Of a stretch of DNA of 5,975 nt, positions 1-5,957 are shown in pieces. The translations under genes were made by a program, and so were the position numbers. The notes beneath the pieces were generated by a model. The model had not been told where the DNA came from, did no database searches, and saw only the letters and a list, made by a program, of their open reading frames with translations. Positions within the stretch are counted from its first letter, which is position 1. Each line of letters opens with the position of its first letter. The stretch comes from JAGFIY01 sp964499285 (GTDB taxonomy: Bacteria; Bacteroidota; Ignavibacteria; Ignavibacteriales; Melioribacteraceae): assembly GCA_964499285.1 (NCBI GenBank), contig CAZCLA010000074.1, forward strand, positions 1 through 5,975, given 5' to 3'.

Positions 1-980
1 GGAAGAATCCATCCTGCAACATTTGGTTTACCCGGCTCAACTTTATCTTCTTTTTCCCACGCGTTTATGTAACCGAATTCATCAACAAGCTGCTTGCTGT
101 AAACAACATAATGACGAATTGCCAAATCAGCACCGATTGCAAAATAAGGTACGCGAACGTGAAGAAGCGATAAATAATATGGATTAACAAAAAACGGTAT
201 GCCTTGCTTTTCTGCATCATATAAAATTTTCATCGTGTCGGGGTCGAGTGAAAAACCAAGCATTTCATTCAGCAAATCCGCGCTGCGTACGGCAAACCTT
301 AAATGAAACGCTGACTCCTGCCACCATTCTAAAACTGTGTTAAACTTTTCTTCACGCGATAGATGGTTTTCAAATTTGTATTTTGAATCGTTTATTTCAC
401 CCTCATCAATTTTATCTATTATGATATTAATTATTCTATCACGGTTTTCTTTTCGCAGTTCGACAATACGTGGATCGAGTCCCGATGGATAACGTTCCAT
501 CCATTCAAACAATTCTTCTTTGGAAATTTGTCTGCGTTCATCCACTCCGGTTAATTGACGAAAAAGATGCATCATATCTTCAAAGAAATCCGGTTTTGCC
601 CCGCCGGTACCTTTGTTAACGCCAAGCCATATTAGTTTGATGGGATTACTTACCGCAAGTTGTCCGCGTAAATTTAAGTCGATAAATTTTCTTCCGGCAT
701 TATCTATATAATCCAAAATTCGTATTGCGGCAATACTGCTCCATTTTAAATCTTTAAATGAGACACCGCTTTCCGGTCTTTTTTCATAATACTCAAGTGC
801 TTTTGGATGATCTTTCAAATATGTTATAACCCATTCTTTCACACCGATTAATGCTTCAGTTTCATTTTTTGCCGCGAACATTATCTCTTCAAGTTTGGGA
901 TTTTCCTTAAGAAGCTTTTTTAATAACCTGTGTGACTTAACAGAAATAGCAATCCTGTCGAGGTCTTCGTGGTAAGGCAT
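1..980 (-). CDS. KamA-family radical SAM protein (lysine 2,3-aminomutase-like), N-terminal part, cut by window edge
   Basis: The reverse strand is open from the ATG at 980 to base 1 (326 codons plus two bases) with no stop, so the gene continues beyond the left edge. A GAGGAA ribosome binding site at 985-990 lies four bases before the ATG and supports this start. Residues from about 210 resemble the N-terminal part of lysine 2,3-aminomutases: a Trp-rich helix (LEWWQESAFHLRFAVR, 217-232), then NPYYLSLL at 266-273, matching the family's TPYYLSL motif, and a D-x-A-I-R segment at 285-289 like the D-P-I-R-K stretch. WEKEDKVEPGKPNVAGWIL (308-326) fits the segment that, in long KamA homologues I remember, precedes the cysteine cluster. 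The CxxxCxxC-type motif that would prove radical SAM chemistry lies outside the window. The first ~205 residues are an extension absent from classical enzymes of about 416 residues. Substrate is unknown; amino-group migration on an amino acid is the family's classical reaction. A cytoplasmic location is likely, as no signal peptide is seen. Confidence 0.72.
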   Translation of the reverse strand, partial: MPYHEDLDRIAISVKSHRLLKKLLKENPKLEEIMFAAKNETEALIGVKEWVITYLKDHPKALEYYEKRPESGVSFKDLKWSSIAAIRILDYIDNAGRKFIDLNLRGQLAVSNPIKLIWLGVNKGTGGAKPDFFEDMMHLFRQLTGVDERRQISKEELFEWMERYPSGLDPRIVELRKENRDRIINIIIDKIDEGEINDSKYKFENHLSREEKFNTVLEWWQESAFHLRFAVRSADLLNEMLGFSLDPDTMKILYDAEKQGIPFFVNPYYLSLLHVRVPYFAIGADLAIRHYVVYSKQLVDEFGYINAWEKEDKVEPGKPNVAGWIL

Positions 981-984
981 TGAT

Positions 985-990
985 TTCCTC
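985..990 (-). promoter_or_regulatory. Ribosome binding site of the KamA-like gene
   Basis: GAGGAA on the minus strand lies four bases before the ATG at 980. It is the only Shine-Dalgarno-like stretch nearby and fixes the start of the KamA-like gene. Confidence 0.65.
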
Positions 991-1020
991 TTTTATTTAT
1001 GTAACAACTTATGTGGCGTG

Positions 1021-1028
1021 TTTTTTTT
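1021..1028. other. A/T tract in the divergent intergenic region
   Basis: Eight consecutive T on the plus strand (A on the minus strand) lie 41-48 bases upstream of the KamA-like start. They are followed by the AT-rich run AATATACAAAATTTTT. Such tracts bend DNA and can act as UP-like promoter elements or sites for nucleoid proteins. No G+C-rich hairpin precedes the T run, so I do not read it as a terminator. Confidence 0.4.
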
Positions 1029-1059
1029 AATATACAAAATTTTTAGTGGAGATGAAGAA

Positions 1060-1071
1060 TTGTTTCGACAA
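1060..1071. repeat. Short inverted repeat TTGT-N4-ACAA
   Basis: The sequence TTGT TTCG ACAA is a perfect four-base dyad that overlaps the candidate -35 box. A similar dyad lies 60 bases downstream at 1120-1133. It could be an operator half of a pair or simply chance in AT-rich DNA. Confidence 0.25.
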
Positions 1072-1088
1072 GCTTAATCGGATATAGT
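1060..1088 (+). promoter_or_regulatory. Candidate sigma70-like promoter for the GNAT gene
   Basis: TTGTTT at 1060-1065 (three of six matches to TTGACA) is separated by 17 bases from TATAGT at 1083-1088 (five of six to TATAAT). Transcription from here would leave a leader of about 155 bases before the ATG at 1250. A second candidate closer to the gene is TTTAAA at 1106-1111 with TACAAT at 1129-1134, also 17 bases apart. AT-rich DNA yields such matches by chance, and Bacteroidota use a different housekeeping consensus (a TAnnTTTG -7 box), so this is a tentative call. I saw no exact TAnnTTTG box. Confidence 0.25.
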
Positions 1089-1119
1089 ATCGATTTATGA
1101 TGGTATTTAAAATTATTTC

Positions 1120-1133
1120 TTGTATCAGTACAA
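1120..1133. repeat. Short inverted repeat TTGTA-N4-TACAA
   Basis: TTGTA TCAG TACAA is a perfect five-base dyad that overlaps the second candidate -10 box (TACAAT, 1129-1134). It shares the TTGT...ACAA ends with the dyad at 1060-1071, which suggests a possible repressor site, but the evidence is only the symmetry. Confidence 0.25.
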
Positions 1134-1241
1134 TATTTTTACTTTTTTGAATGATACATTTAAAACAAGGAAACAGATTTTCGATTTACAAAAATCATCT
1201 ATTCGAATAATCAATCATTTCAATTTAGTAATTTCGGCTTC

Positions 1242-1246
1242 AGGAG
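1242..1246 (+). promoter_or_regulatory. Ribosome binding site of the GNAT gene, closely spaced
   Basis: AGGAG lies only three bases before the ATG at 1250, shorter than the usual 5-9. There is no alternative start upstream because an in-frame TAA sits at 1229-1231 and no ATG, GTG or TTG lies between. Spacings of four bases at the KamA-like and hydrolase genes suggest tight spacing is normal in this genome. Confidence 0.6.
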
Positions 1247-1249
1247 AAT

Positions 1250-2374
1250 ATGAGCATATCATTAAAAGAAGTAAAAACAGAGAAGGAGTTAAAACTTTTT
1301 GTCGATTTTCAGTTTCAAATTTATTGTGATAACAACTACTGGGTTCCCCCGTTAAAAAAAGAAGAACTCTTTTTGCTTAATCGGGACAAAAACCCCGCGT
1401 TTGATTTCTGTGAAGCAAAATACTGGCTTGTTTATAAAGATGAAAATATTGTAGGTAGAATTGCCGGAATAATAAATTACAAGTTCAATAAAAAGTTCAA
1501 CAAAAAAATCATGCGCTTCGGGTGGATCGATTTCATTGATGATGCCGAGGTTTGCAGCTCTCTCTTAGCAGCGGTTGAAACTTGGGCAAAAGAAAAAGGA
1601 ATGAACGAAATTCACGGTCCGCTAGGTTTTACGGATATGGACGGTGAAGGAACTCTTATTGAAGGGTTTGAAGAATTGAGTCTGCTCGGAGCTATTTATA
1701 ATTATCCGTACTACCCGAAATTAATTGAGCAAAACGGTTACATTAAAGATATCGATTGGGTTGAGTTCCAAGTTACAATGACTTCAGATCCGGTGCCGGA
1801 AAAGATTAGTAGAATAAGTGAAATTGCTCTCAAAAGAAATAAACTTAATGTCCTTCGTGTAAAAAAATCGAAAGAACTTCTTCCGTATGCAAGAGAAATG
1901 TTTTATTTGATCAACAATGCTTATAAAGATTTATATGGCTTCGTTGAATTATCGGATAAGCAAATTGATATGTATGTAAAACAATATTTCGGCTTCATAA
2001 AACCGGAATATCTGCCGGTTGTTTTGAATGAAAAAAATGAAATGGTCGCATTCGGAATTACGATGCCTTCGCTTTCAAAAGCTTTTAGGAAAGCTAACGG
2101 TAAACTTTTTCCGTTCGGGTTTATTCACATACTAAAAGCAATGAAAAATAATCCCGGCTTGGATTTATATCTGACTGCTGTTCGCCCTGATATGCAAGAT
2201 AAAGGTGTGAATGCTGTTTTGATGAATGAAATAAACAAACTAATCATCGACAAAAAAATTACAACGGTTGAAACGAATAGAGAACTTGAAGACAATTCAA
2301 AAGTTCAAGCCCAATGGAGATTTTTTGAAAACCGGCAGCATAAAAGAAGAAGATGTTATAAGAAAGAAATTTAA
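1250..2374 (+). CDS. YghO-like acyl-CoA N-acyltransferase (GNAT-fold) protein, complete
   Basis: This 374-residue protein matches, from memory, a family common in Bacteroidota and related to E. coli YghO, usually called GNAT-family or hypothetical and about 370-390 residues long, so it looks full length. The N-terminal half has NNYWVPPLKKEE (28-39), a beta-hairpin-like VYKDENIVGRIAGIIN (61-76) and a GPLGFTDMDGEG block (123-134), followed by IYNYPYYP (149-156). The C-terminal half carries FVELSDKQIDMYVKQYF (231-247), PSLSKAF (273-279), KLFPFGFIHILKA (285-297) and a GNAT motif A: LYLTAVRPDMQDKGVNAVL (306-324), in which QDKGVN (316-321) corresponds to Q/R-x-x-G-x-G/A with Asn in the last place. 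It ends in the basic segment RQHKRRRCYKK. The fold predicts acyl transfer from acyl-CoA to an amine, but the acceptor is unknown. No signal peptide or membrane segment is seen, so it is likely cytoplasmic. It is divergent from the KamA-like gene and convergent with the hydrolase. Confidence 0.82.
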   Translation: MSISLKEVKTEKELKLFVDFQFQIYCDNNYWVPPLKKEELFLLNRDKNPAFDFCEAKYWLVYKDENIVGRIAGIINYKFNKKFNKKIMRFGWIDFIDDAEVCSSLLAAVETWAKEKGMNEIHGPLGFTDMDGEGTLIEGFEELSLLGAIYNYPYYPKLIEQNGYIKDIDWVEFQVTMTSDPVPEKISRISEIALKRNKLNVLRVKKSKELLPYAREMFYLINNAYKDLYGFVELSDKQIDMYVKQYFGFIKPEYLPVVLNEKNEMVAFGITMPSLSKAFRKANGKLFPFGFIHILKAMKNNPGLDLYLTAVRPDMQDKGVNAVLMNEINKLIIDKKITTVETNRELEDNSKVQAQWRFFENRQHKRRRCYKKEI

Positions 2375-2376
2375 GA

Positions 2377-2405
2377 GATCAGCCCTTAAGTCTTGAGAGC
2401 TGATC
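2377..2405. terminator. Hairpin between convergent genes, likely bidirectional terminator
   Basis: GATCAGC at 2377-2383 pairs perfectly with GCTGATC at 2399-2405. After one C-A mismatch, five more pairs (2385-2389 with 2393-2397, one of them G-T) close on a three-base loop. The hairpin starts three bases after the GNAT stop and ends 23 bases before the hydrolase stop. On the minus strand the stem is followed by a T-rich stretch (CTCTTAAATTTCTTTCTT), which suits termination of the hydrolase transcript. On the plus strand the downstream run is CCCCAAAGTAATTTTA, a poorer U-tract, so that side is less certain. Confidence 0.6.
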
Positions 2406-2428
2406 CCCAAAGTAATTTTAGTATGTCT

Positions 2429-3922
2429 TTATTCAATCTTTTCAAAATACAAGTCGTTAAAATGGAAATCCGGGTTGGGTAAATCGATTTTGAATCCGGT
2501 TACTTCTCCTTTGGAATCAAAATCAAATGTTATAAATCCTTCGGGCAGATAATCATCCAGTTCTACTTTAAATGTATCATAATGCCAATATTCCAATTCG
2601 CTTACAAAAGTTTTCGTAGGGAAACTTACAACTAATTTATTACCTGTTAATTCGATTTTTGCTTTACCATAAGAGTTGTCATTATAAATTCCGGTATAGC
2701 CCTCAAGCTTAAGTGAAGGTGAAGTTCCTTCAACTCTGCTTTCAGATTTTTCGTCTTCATTTTCCTCATTCATTATCTTATATCTTTTCGCCCTTTCGTT
2801 AAAATATCCGGCCCAATCGCTATCGTTCTTGTCAAGATATTCATCGACAATCTGCATACTCAAAGCTTGCGGAAGAAAATTCATACTATTAGTTAATAAT
2901 ACCATTCCCAAATTTTCTTGTGGAACGAGCATTACTCTTGCAATGTAACCTGGCATTCCGCCATCGTGAAAAATTACTTTTCTGCCATTATAATCATACA
3001 TCTGCCATCCCAAGCCATAAGCTTGAAAGTTTGCCCCAAGATTTCGGAGTGAGCTTCCCACCCACAATAGTGTCCTAGGAGTAAACATATTATTAATTAC
3101 ATCTTCGCTTAAAATTTGCTCACCGTTAAATTTTCCTCCGTTAAGCAGCATCATAACCCAATTACTCATTTCGTCAACATTTGAGAAAACAGATCCGGCA
3201 GCGTTGGGTTTTTCCTCGGCAAGTGGATAACGTTTACCGTCAATATGAGGATAAGCAACGGTTTGTCCATCATTAAGAAACTCGCTGCTGATACGTGTCT
3301 CTTTCATTTCAAGCTTATCATAAATTTCTCTCTGCAGATATTTCCACCACTCAGTCTCTGCAGCGTTGCTTACAATTTCTCCGGCAACCATAAACATATT
3401 GTTCTGATAACCGAATTCACTTCTAAATTCTCTTTCTATCGGGAGATATTTCAACCTTTTAATGATTTCTTCGTTAGAGTAACCGGTTTGATACCAAAGA
3501 AGATCTCCCGCAAAGGTTTTTAATCCGCTTCGATGACTTAAAATATCAACAAGATTGAGCTGTTTAGTTATCCACATATCACTTAATTCAAAGTAAGGAA
3601 TGTGATCGACCACTTTATCATTCCAATTTAATTTCCCGTCATCGACTAATTTAGCAACTACTGCTGCGGTGAATGCTTTTGTGCAAGAAGCAATATTAAA
3701 AAGACTTCCTGTAGTAAGTGGAATCTCCTTTTCAATGTCTGCATAACCATATGCTTTAGAAAATACAACATGGGAATCCTTCACGATTGCAACTGAAAAC
3801 CCGGGAGCTTCCGCATCCTTTACGGCATTACTTATATATTTATCGAGTTCAACAAGATTTGGCTGTGCAAGAATTCCTGTTGAAAAAAGAAAAAACAGAA
3901 AAATAATTTTGAGATATTTCAT
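2429..3922 (-). CDS. Exported beta-lactamase-fold serine hydrolase (class C/PBP4*-like) with DUF3471 C-terminal domain
   Basis: The 497-residue product begins with a signal peptide (MKYLK, then hydrophobic IIFLFFLFSTGILAQ), probably cleaved near residue 19-20, so it acts in the periplasm or outside. It has no clear lipobox cysteine. The beta-lactamase/penicillin-binding domain spans about 25-365. Its motifs are S79-C-T-K82 (nucleophile and base), Y172-Q-N174 (YxN), and H319-D-G321 in place of KTG; LSHRSGL (129-135) is also typical. A charged Glu-rich linker (about 376-400) leads to a DUF3471-type beta-rich domain (about 405-495, from LEGYTGIYND). The HxG third motif is common in esterases, D-aminopeptidases and DD-peptidase-like members, so peptide or ester hydrolysis in the envelope is likelier than beta-lactam resistance. 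The substrate cannot be told from sequence. An AAAGGAG ribosome binding site four bases before the ATG supports the start. It lies 70 bases downstream of the antiporter gene in the same direction. Confidence 0.88.
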   Translation of the reverse strand: MKYLKIIFLFFLFSTGILAQPNLVELDKYISNAVKDAEAPGFSVAIVKDSHVVFSKAYGYADIEKEIPLTTGSLFNIASCTKAFTAAVVAKLVDDGKLNWNDKVVDHIPYFELSDMWITKQLNLVDILSHRSGLKTFAGDLLWYQTGYSNEEIIKRLKYLPIEREFRSEFGYQNNMFMVAGEIVSNAAETEWWKYLQREIYDKLEMKETRISSEFLNDGQTVAYPHIDGKRYPLAEEKPNAAGSVFSNVDEMSNWVMMLLNGGKFNGEQILSEDVINNMFTPRTLLWVGSSLRNLGANFQAYGLGWQMYDYNGRKVIFHDGGMPGYIARVMLVPQENLGMVLLTNSMNFLPQALSMQIVDEYLDKNDSDWAGYFNERAKRYKIMNEENEDEKSESRVEGTSPSLKLEGYTGIYNDNSYGKAKIELTGNKLVVSFPTKTFVSELEYWHYDTFKVELDDYLPEGFITFDFDSKGEVTGFKIDLPNPDFHFNDLYFEKIE

Positions 3923-3926
3923 AACT

Positions 3927-3933
3927 CTCCTTT
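3927..3933 (-). promoter_or_regulatory. Ribosome binding site of the serine hydrolase
   Basis: AAAGGAG on the minus strand lies four bases before the ATG at 3922. It is the strongest Shine-Dalgarno match in the window and fits the signal-peptide start. Confidence 0.65.
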
Positions 3934-3973
3934 ATTTTAATATGAAGCTGCGAGTTAGACGAAGCCAAAAGAG

Positions 3974-3992
3974 AAATGTTTGTAATACATTT
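3974..3992 (-). terminator. Weak AT-rich hairpin just after the antiporter stop
   Basis: On the minus strand AAATGT pairs with ACATTT around a seven-base loop, immediately after the antiporter's TAA, and is followed by CTCTTTT. The six-base stem has only one G-C pair, so it would be a poor terminator. It might attenuate read-through into the hydrolase gene or protect the 3' end of the message. It could also be chance in AT-rich DNA. Confidence 0.28.
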
Positions 3993-5957
3993 TTAACTAT
4001 GAACTGTTACAAGTTCCTTAAACTTTTCGATTGAAGGATAGTCCCCTATAACTCCAACCATATTATTAGCGGATAATCTACAATCGGGTCTTGGATTTGT
4101 AATCATTTTCCCATTTCTAAATACGGCAACAACCGAAACTCCCGTTTTATTTCTTATATCTGCACCGGAAATAGTTGTGTCGTCGAGTTTTGAATTTTCT
4201 TCGATCTCGAACCAATTAAGATCCAATAAATTCGCAGTGTTTTCCATTTTTTTGATTATCTCGTAAGAAAGCTCGGAAGAATAAAGAGGAGTGTAATATT
4301 TATTTCGTATTTCTTCTGTGAATCTTTGGATTTGACTGACTGGAATATTTAAATGCAGAAGTGCTTGCCGATTGAATTCAAGACTGGCTTCAAGTTCCGG
4401 CTGAACAACTTGATAAACTCCCTTTTCGTGAAGTTGATTTATGTGTTCTATGGATTCGGCTCGCGCTACGATATGAATTTCCTTTTCCAGATTAATAATC
4501 AAATCGGAAATAATGTTTGTAACAGTCATCCATGGAATTGTAATTAAAAATAATTTTGCGGAATGTAATTTTGCGGCTTCAAGAACAACCTCTTGTTCCG
4601 CATCACCGAAAATTACCGGAAATCCCGCATCTTTAACATTTTCAACAACACTGTAATTTTGTTCAATGATAACAAACTTTAAATTCAGCTTTTGCAGCGT
4701 CTTTGCTATGTTGAACCCAACTTTCCCTCCACCAGCAATTATAATATGATCTTTTAATCCTTCTTCCGGCAGATTTATTGTTTGAACAATATCCAGCTTT
4801 TTTCGCTTCCGAACATATTGATAAATAGGATCTGAAAGCCTTGTCATAAATGGAGTCAAAAACATTGTAACAACTGCCGCCGAAATTATCATCGAATAAA
4901 GCTCTTGCGAAATCGAGTCGGTTGTTATACCAACCCTGGCAAGAACGAATGAGAACTCCCCGATTTGAAAAAGACCCAGCGCAACAGCAAATGGTATAAT
5001 GTTTCTATATCCGAACATAAGACTCAAGGAACCAAAAATCAGCCCCTTTCCGATTATAACAATAATCACCAGGACAAGCAGCAACCCAATATTTTCTAAT
5101 AAGAAAGCTGGATTTAGAAGCATGCCAACAGAAGTGAAGAACAACAATCCAAATACATCTCGAAGCGGAATTATATCACTTAGAGCTTGATGAGCGTAAT
5201 CAGACTCGCTTATAACAATGCCGGCAATAAAAGCTCCGAATGCAAATGAAAGTCCGAATTCATGAGTTCCATAACCAATACCTAATGCGGTTGCTGTAAC
5301 TGTAAGAAGAAACATTTCTCTCGAGTTCCATTCGGAAACTTTTTTGAAAAGGTATGGAAGAATCTTTGTGCCAAGGAAAATCATTCCGGCTAAAAACAAT
5401 ACAGCTTTTAAAGCTGCCCAACCCAGTACAACAATCCCGGAGGATAAATCATTAAGCTTTGGAAGAATTACCATCATCGGGACTATCGCTAGATCTTGAA
5501 CTAGGAGCATTCCTATCATAACTCTGCTTGAAAGAGTGCCAAGCAGCCCGGCGCTCATAAGGGTTTTTAGTGTCACCATTGTACTTGATAGAGAAATCAA
5601 TGCACCAAGCCAAATTGAACTTTTCCAATCAAGTCCGAAAAGCTGTCCGATTGCATATCCTAACAGAATTGTAAGTATTATTTGCAGAGGTGTTCCGATT
5701 AGCGCGATTTTCCTAACAGGCTTCAATTCTTTAAGCGAAAGTTCCAAACCCAACCCGAACAGAAGCAGTGCAACGCCGATTTCCGCAAGCATTTCAATCT
5801 GAGCATAATTTGTTATTTGCTTTCCGAACGTATTTGGACCGATTATTATTCCGGCTAATAAATATCCCAGAATCAATGGCTGTTTCAGCAGTTTCGCCGC
5901 AATAGCCCCCGCCATTCCAGCAAGAACAATTATGATAATATCGCCTGTTATTCCCAT
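3993..5957 (-). CDS. Kef/YbaL-type monovalent cation:proton antiporter (CPA2) with RCK domains
   Basis: This 654-residue inner-membrane protein has an N-terminal Na+/H+ exchanger domain (about 5-375, some 12-13 hydrophobic segments), a TrkA-N/RCK domain (about 403-520) and a TrkA-C domain (about 575-650). Family hallmarks are QPLILGYLLAGIIIGP (26-41), LLLFGLGLELSL (64-75) and LLVQDLAIVP (151-160). In the last, Q154-D155 is the Kef-type pair holding the predicted ion-binding Asp. ESDYAHQALSDIIPLRD (251-267), before LLFFTSVGM, matches the Kef cytosolic regulatory loop. The RCK Rossmann motif G409-G-G-K-V-G414, with E432 ending the second strand, predicts NAD(H)- or nucleotide-linked gating. K+ efflux in exchange for H+ is the likely role. 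The TrkA-C domain makes it closer to YbaL than to KefB/KefC, so I give no symbol. The ATG at 5957 is preceded in frame by TAG at 5967-5969 with no start between, but no clear Shine-Dalgarno is visible. No KefF/KefG-like partner lies in the window. Confidence 0.9.
   Translation of the reverse strand: MGITGDIIIIVLAGMAGAIAAKLLKQPLILGYLLAGIIIGPNTFGKQITNYAQIEMLAEIGVALLLFGLGLELSLKELKPVRKIALIGTPLQIILTILLGYAIGQLFGLDWKSSIWLGALISLSSTMVTLKTLMSAGLLGTLSSRVMIGMLLVQDLAIVPMMVILPKLNDLSSGIVVLGWAALKAVLFLAGMIFLGTKILPYLFKKVSEWNSREMFLLTVTATALGIGYGTHEFGLSFAFGAFIAGIVISESDYAHQALSDIIPLRDVFGLLFFTSVGMLLNPAFLLENIGLLLVLVIIVIIGKGLIFGSLSLMFGYRNIIPFAVALGLFQIGEFSFVLARVGITTDSISQELYSMIISAAVVTMFLTPFMTRLSDPIYQYVRKRKKLDIVQTINLPEEGLKDHIIIAGGGKVGFNIAKTLQKLNLKFVIIEQNYSVVENVKDAGFPVIFGDAEQEVVLEAAKLHSAKLFLITIPWMTVTNIISDLIINLEKEIHIVARAESIEHINQLHEKGVYQVVQPELEASLEFNRQALLHLNIPVSQIQRFTEEIRNKYYTPLYSSELSYEIIKKMENTANLLDLNWFEIEENSKLDDTTISGADIRNKTGVSVVAVFRNGKMITNPRPDCRLSANNMVGVIGDYPSIEKFKELVTVHS

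Noticed and set aside
1..980. Naming the partial gene kamA/ablA (lysine 2,3-aminomutase)
   Set aside because: The long N-terminal extension and the divergent EPGKPNVAGWIL segment set it apart from canonical enzymes, and the catalytic part is not in the window.
1021..1028. T8 run as an intrinsic terminator on the plus strand
   Set aside because: No stable hairpin precedes it, and no plus-strand gene ends upstream in the window.
1120..1329. Plus-strand 69-codon open frame with a TTG start (MYQYNIF...)
   Set aside because: It has no ribosome binding site, overlaps the start of the well-supported GNAT gene in another frame, and its sequence looks like translated AT-rich noncoding DNA.
1250..2374. 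Naming the GNAT gene ablB (beta-lysine acetyltransferase)
   Set aside because: The length and motifs (GPLGFTDMDGEG, PSLSKAF, RQHKRRRCY) match the YghO-like family and not the shorter AblB proteins.
3245..3523. Plus-strand 92-codon open frame inside the serine hydrolase gene
   Set aside because: It lies wholly antisense to a gene with clear catalytic motifs and resembles no protein family.
2429..3922. A beta-lactam resistance gene
   Set aside because: The HDG third motif and DUF3471 domain fit the broad serine hydrolase group, in which most members are not resistance enzymes.
4353..5802. Three plus-strand open frames (4353-4547, 4999-5190, 5536-5802) antisense to the antiporter
   Set aside because: All are fully inside the antiporter coding region. 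Their compositions are the expected complement of membrane-segment codons, and none shows a domain.
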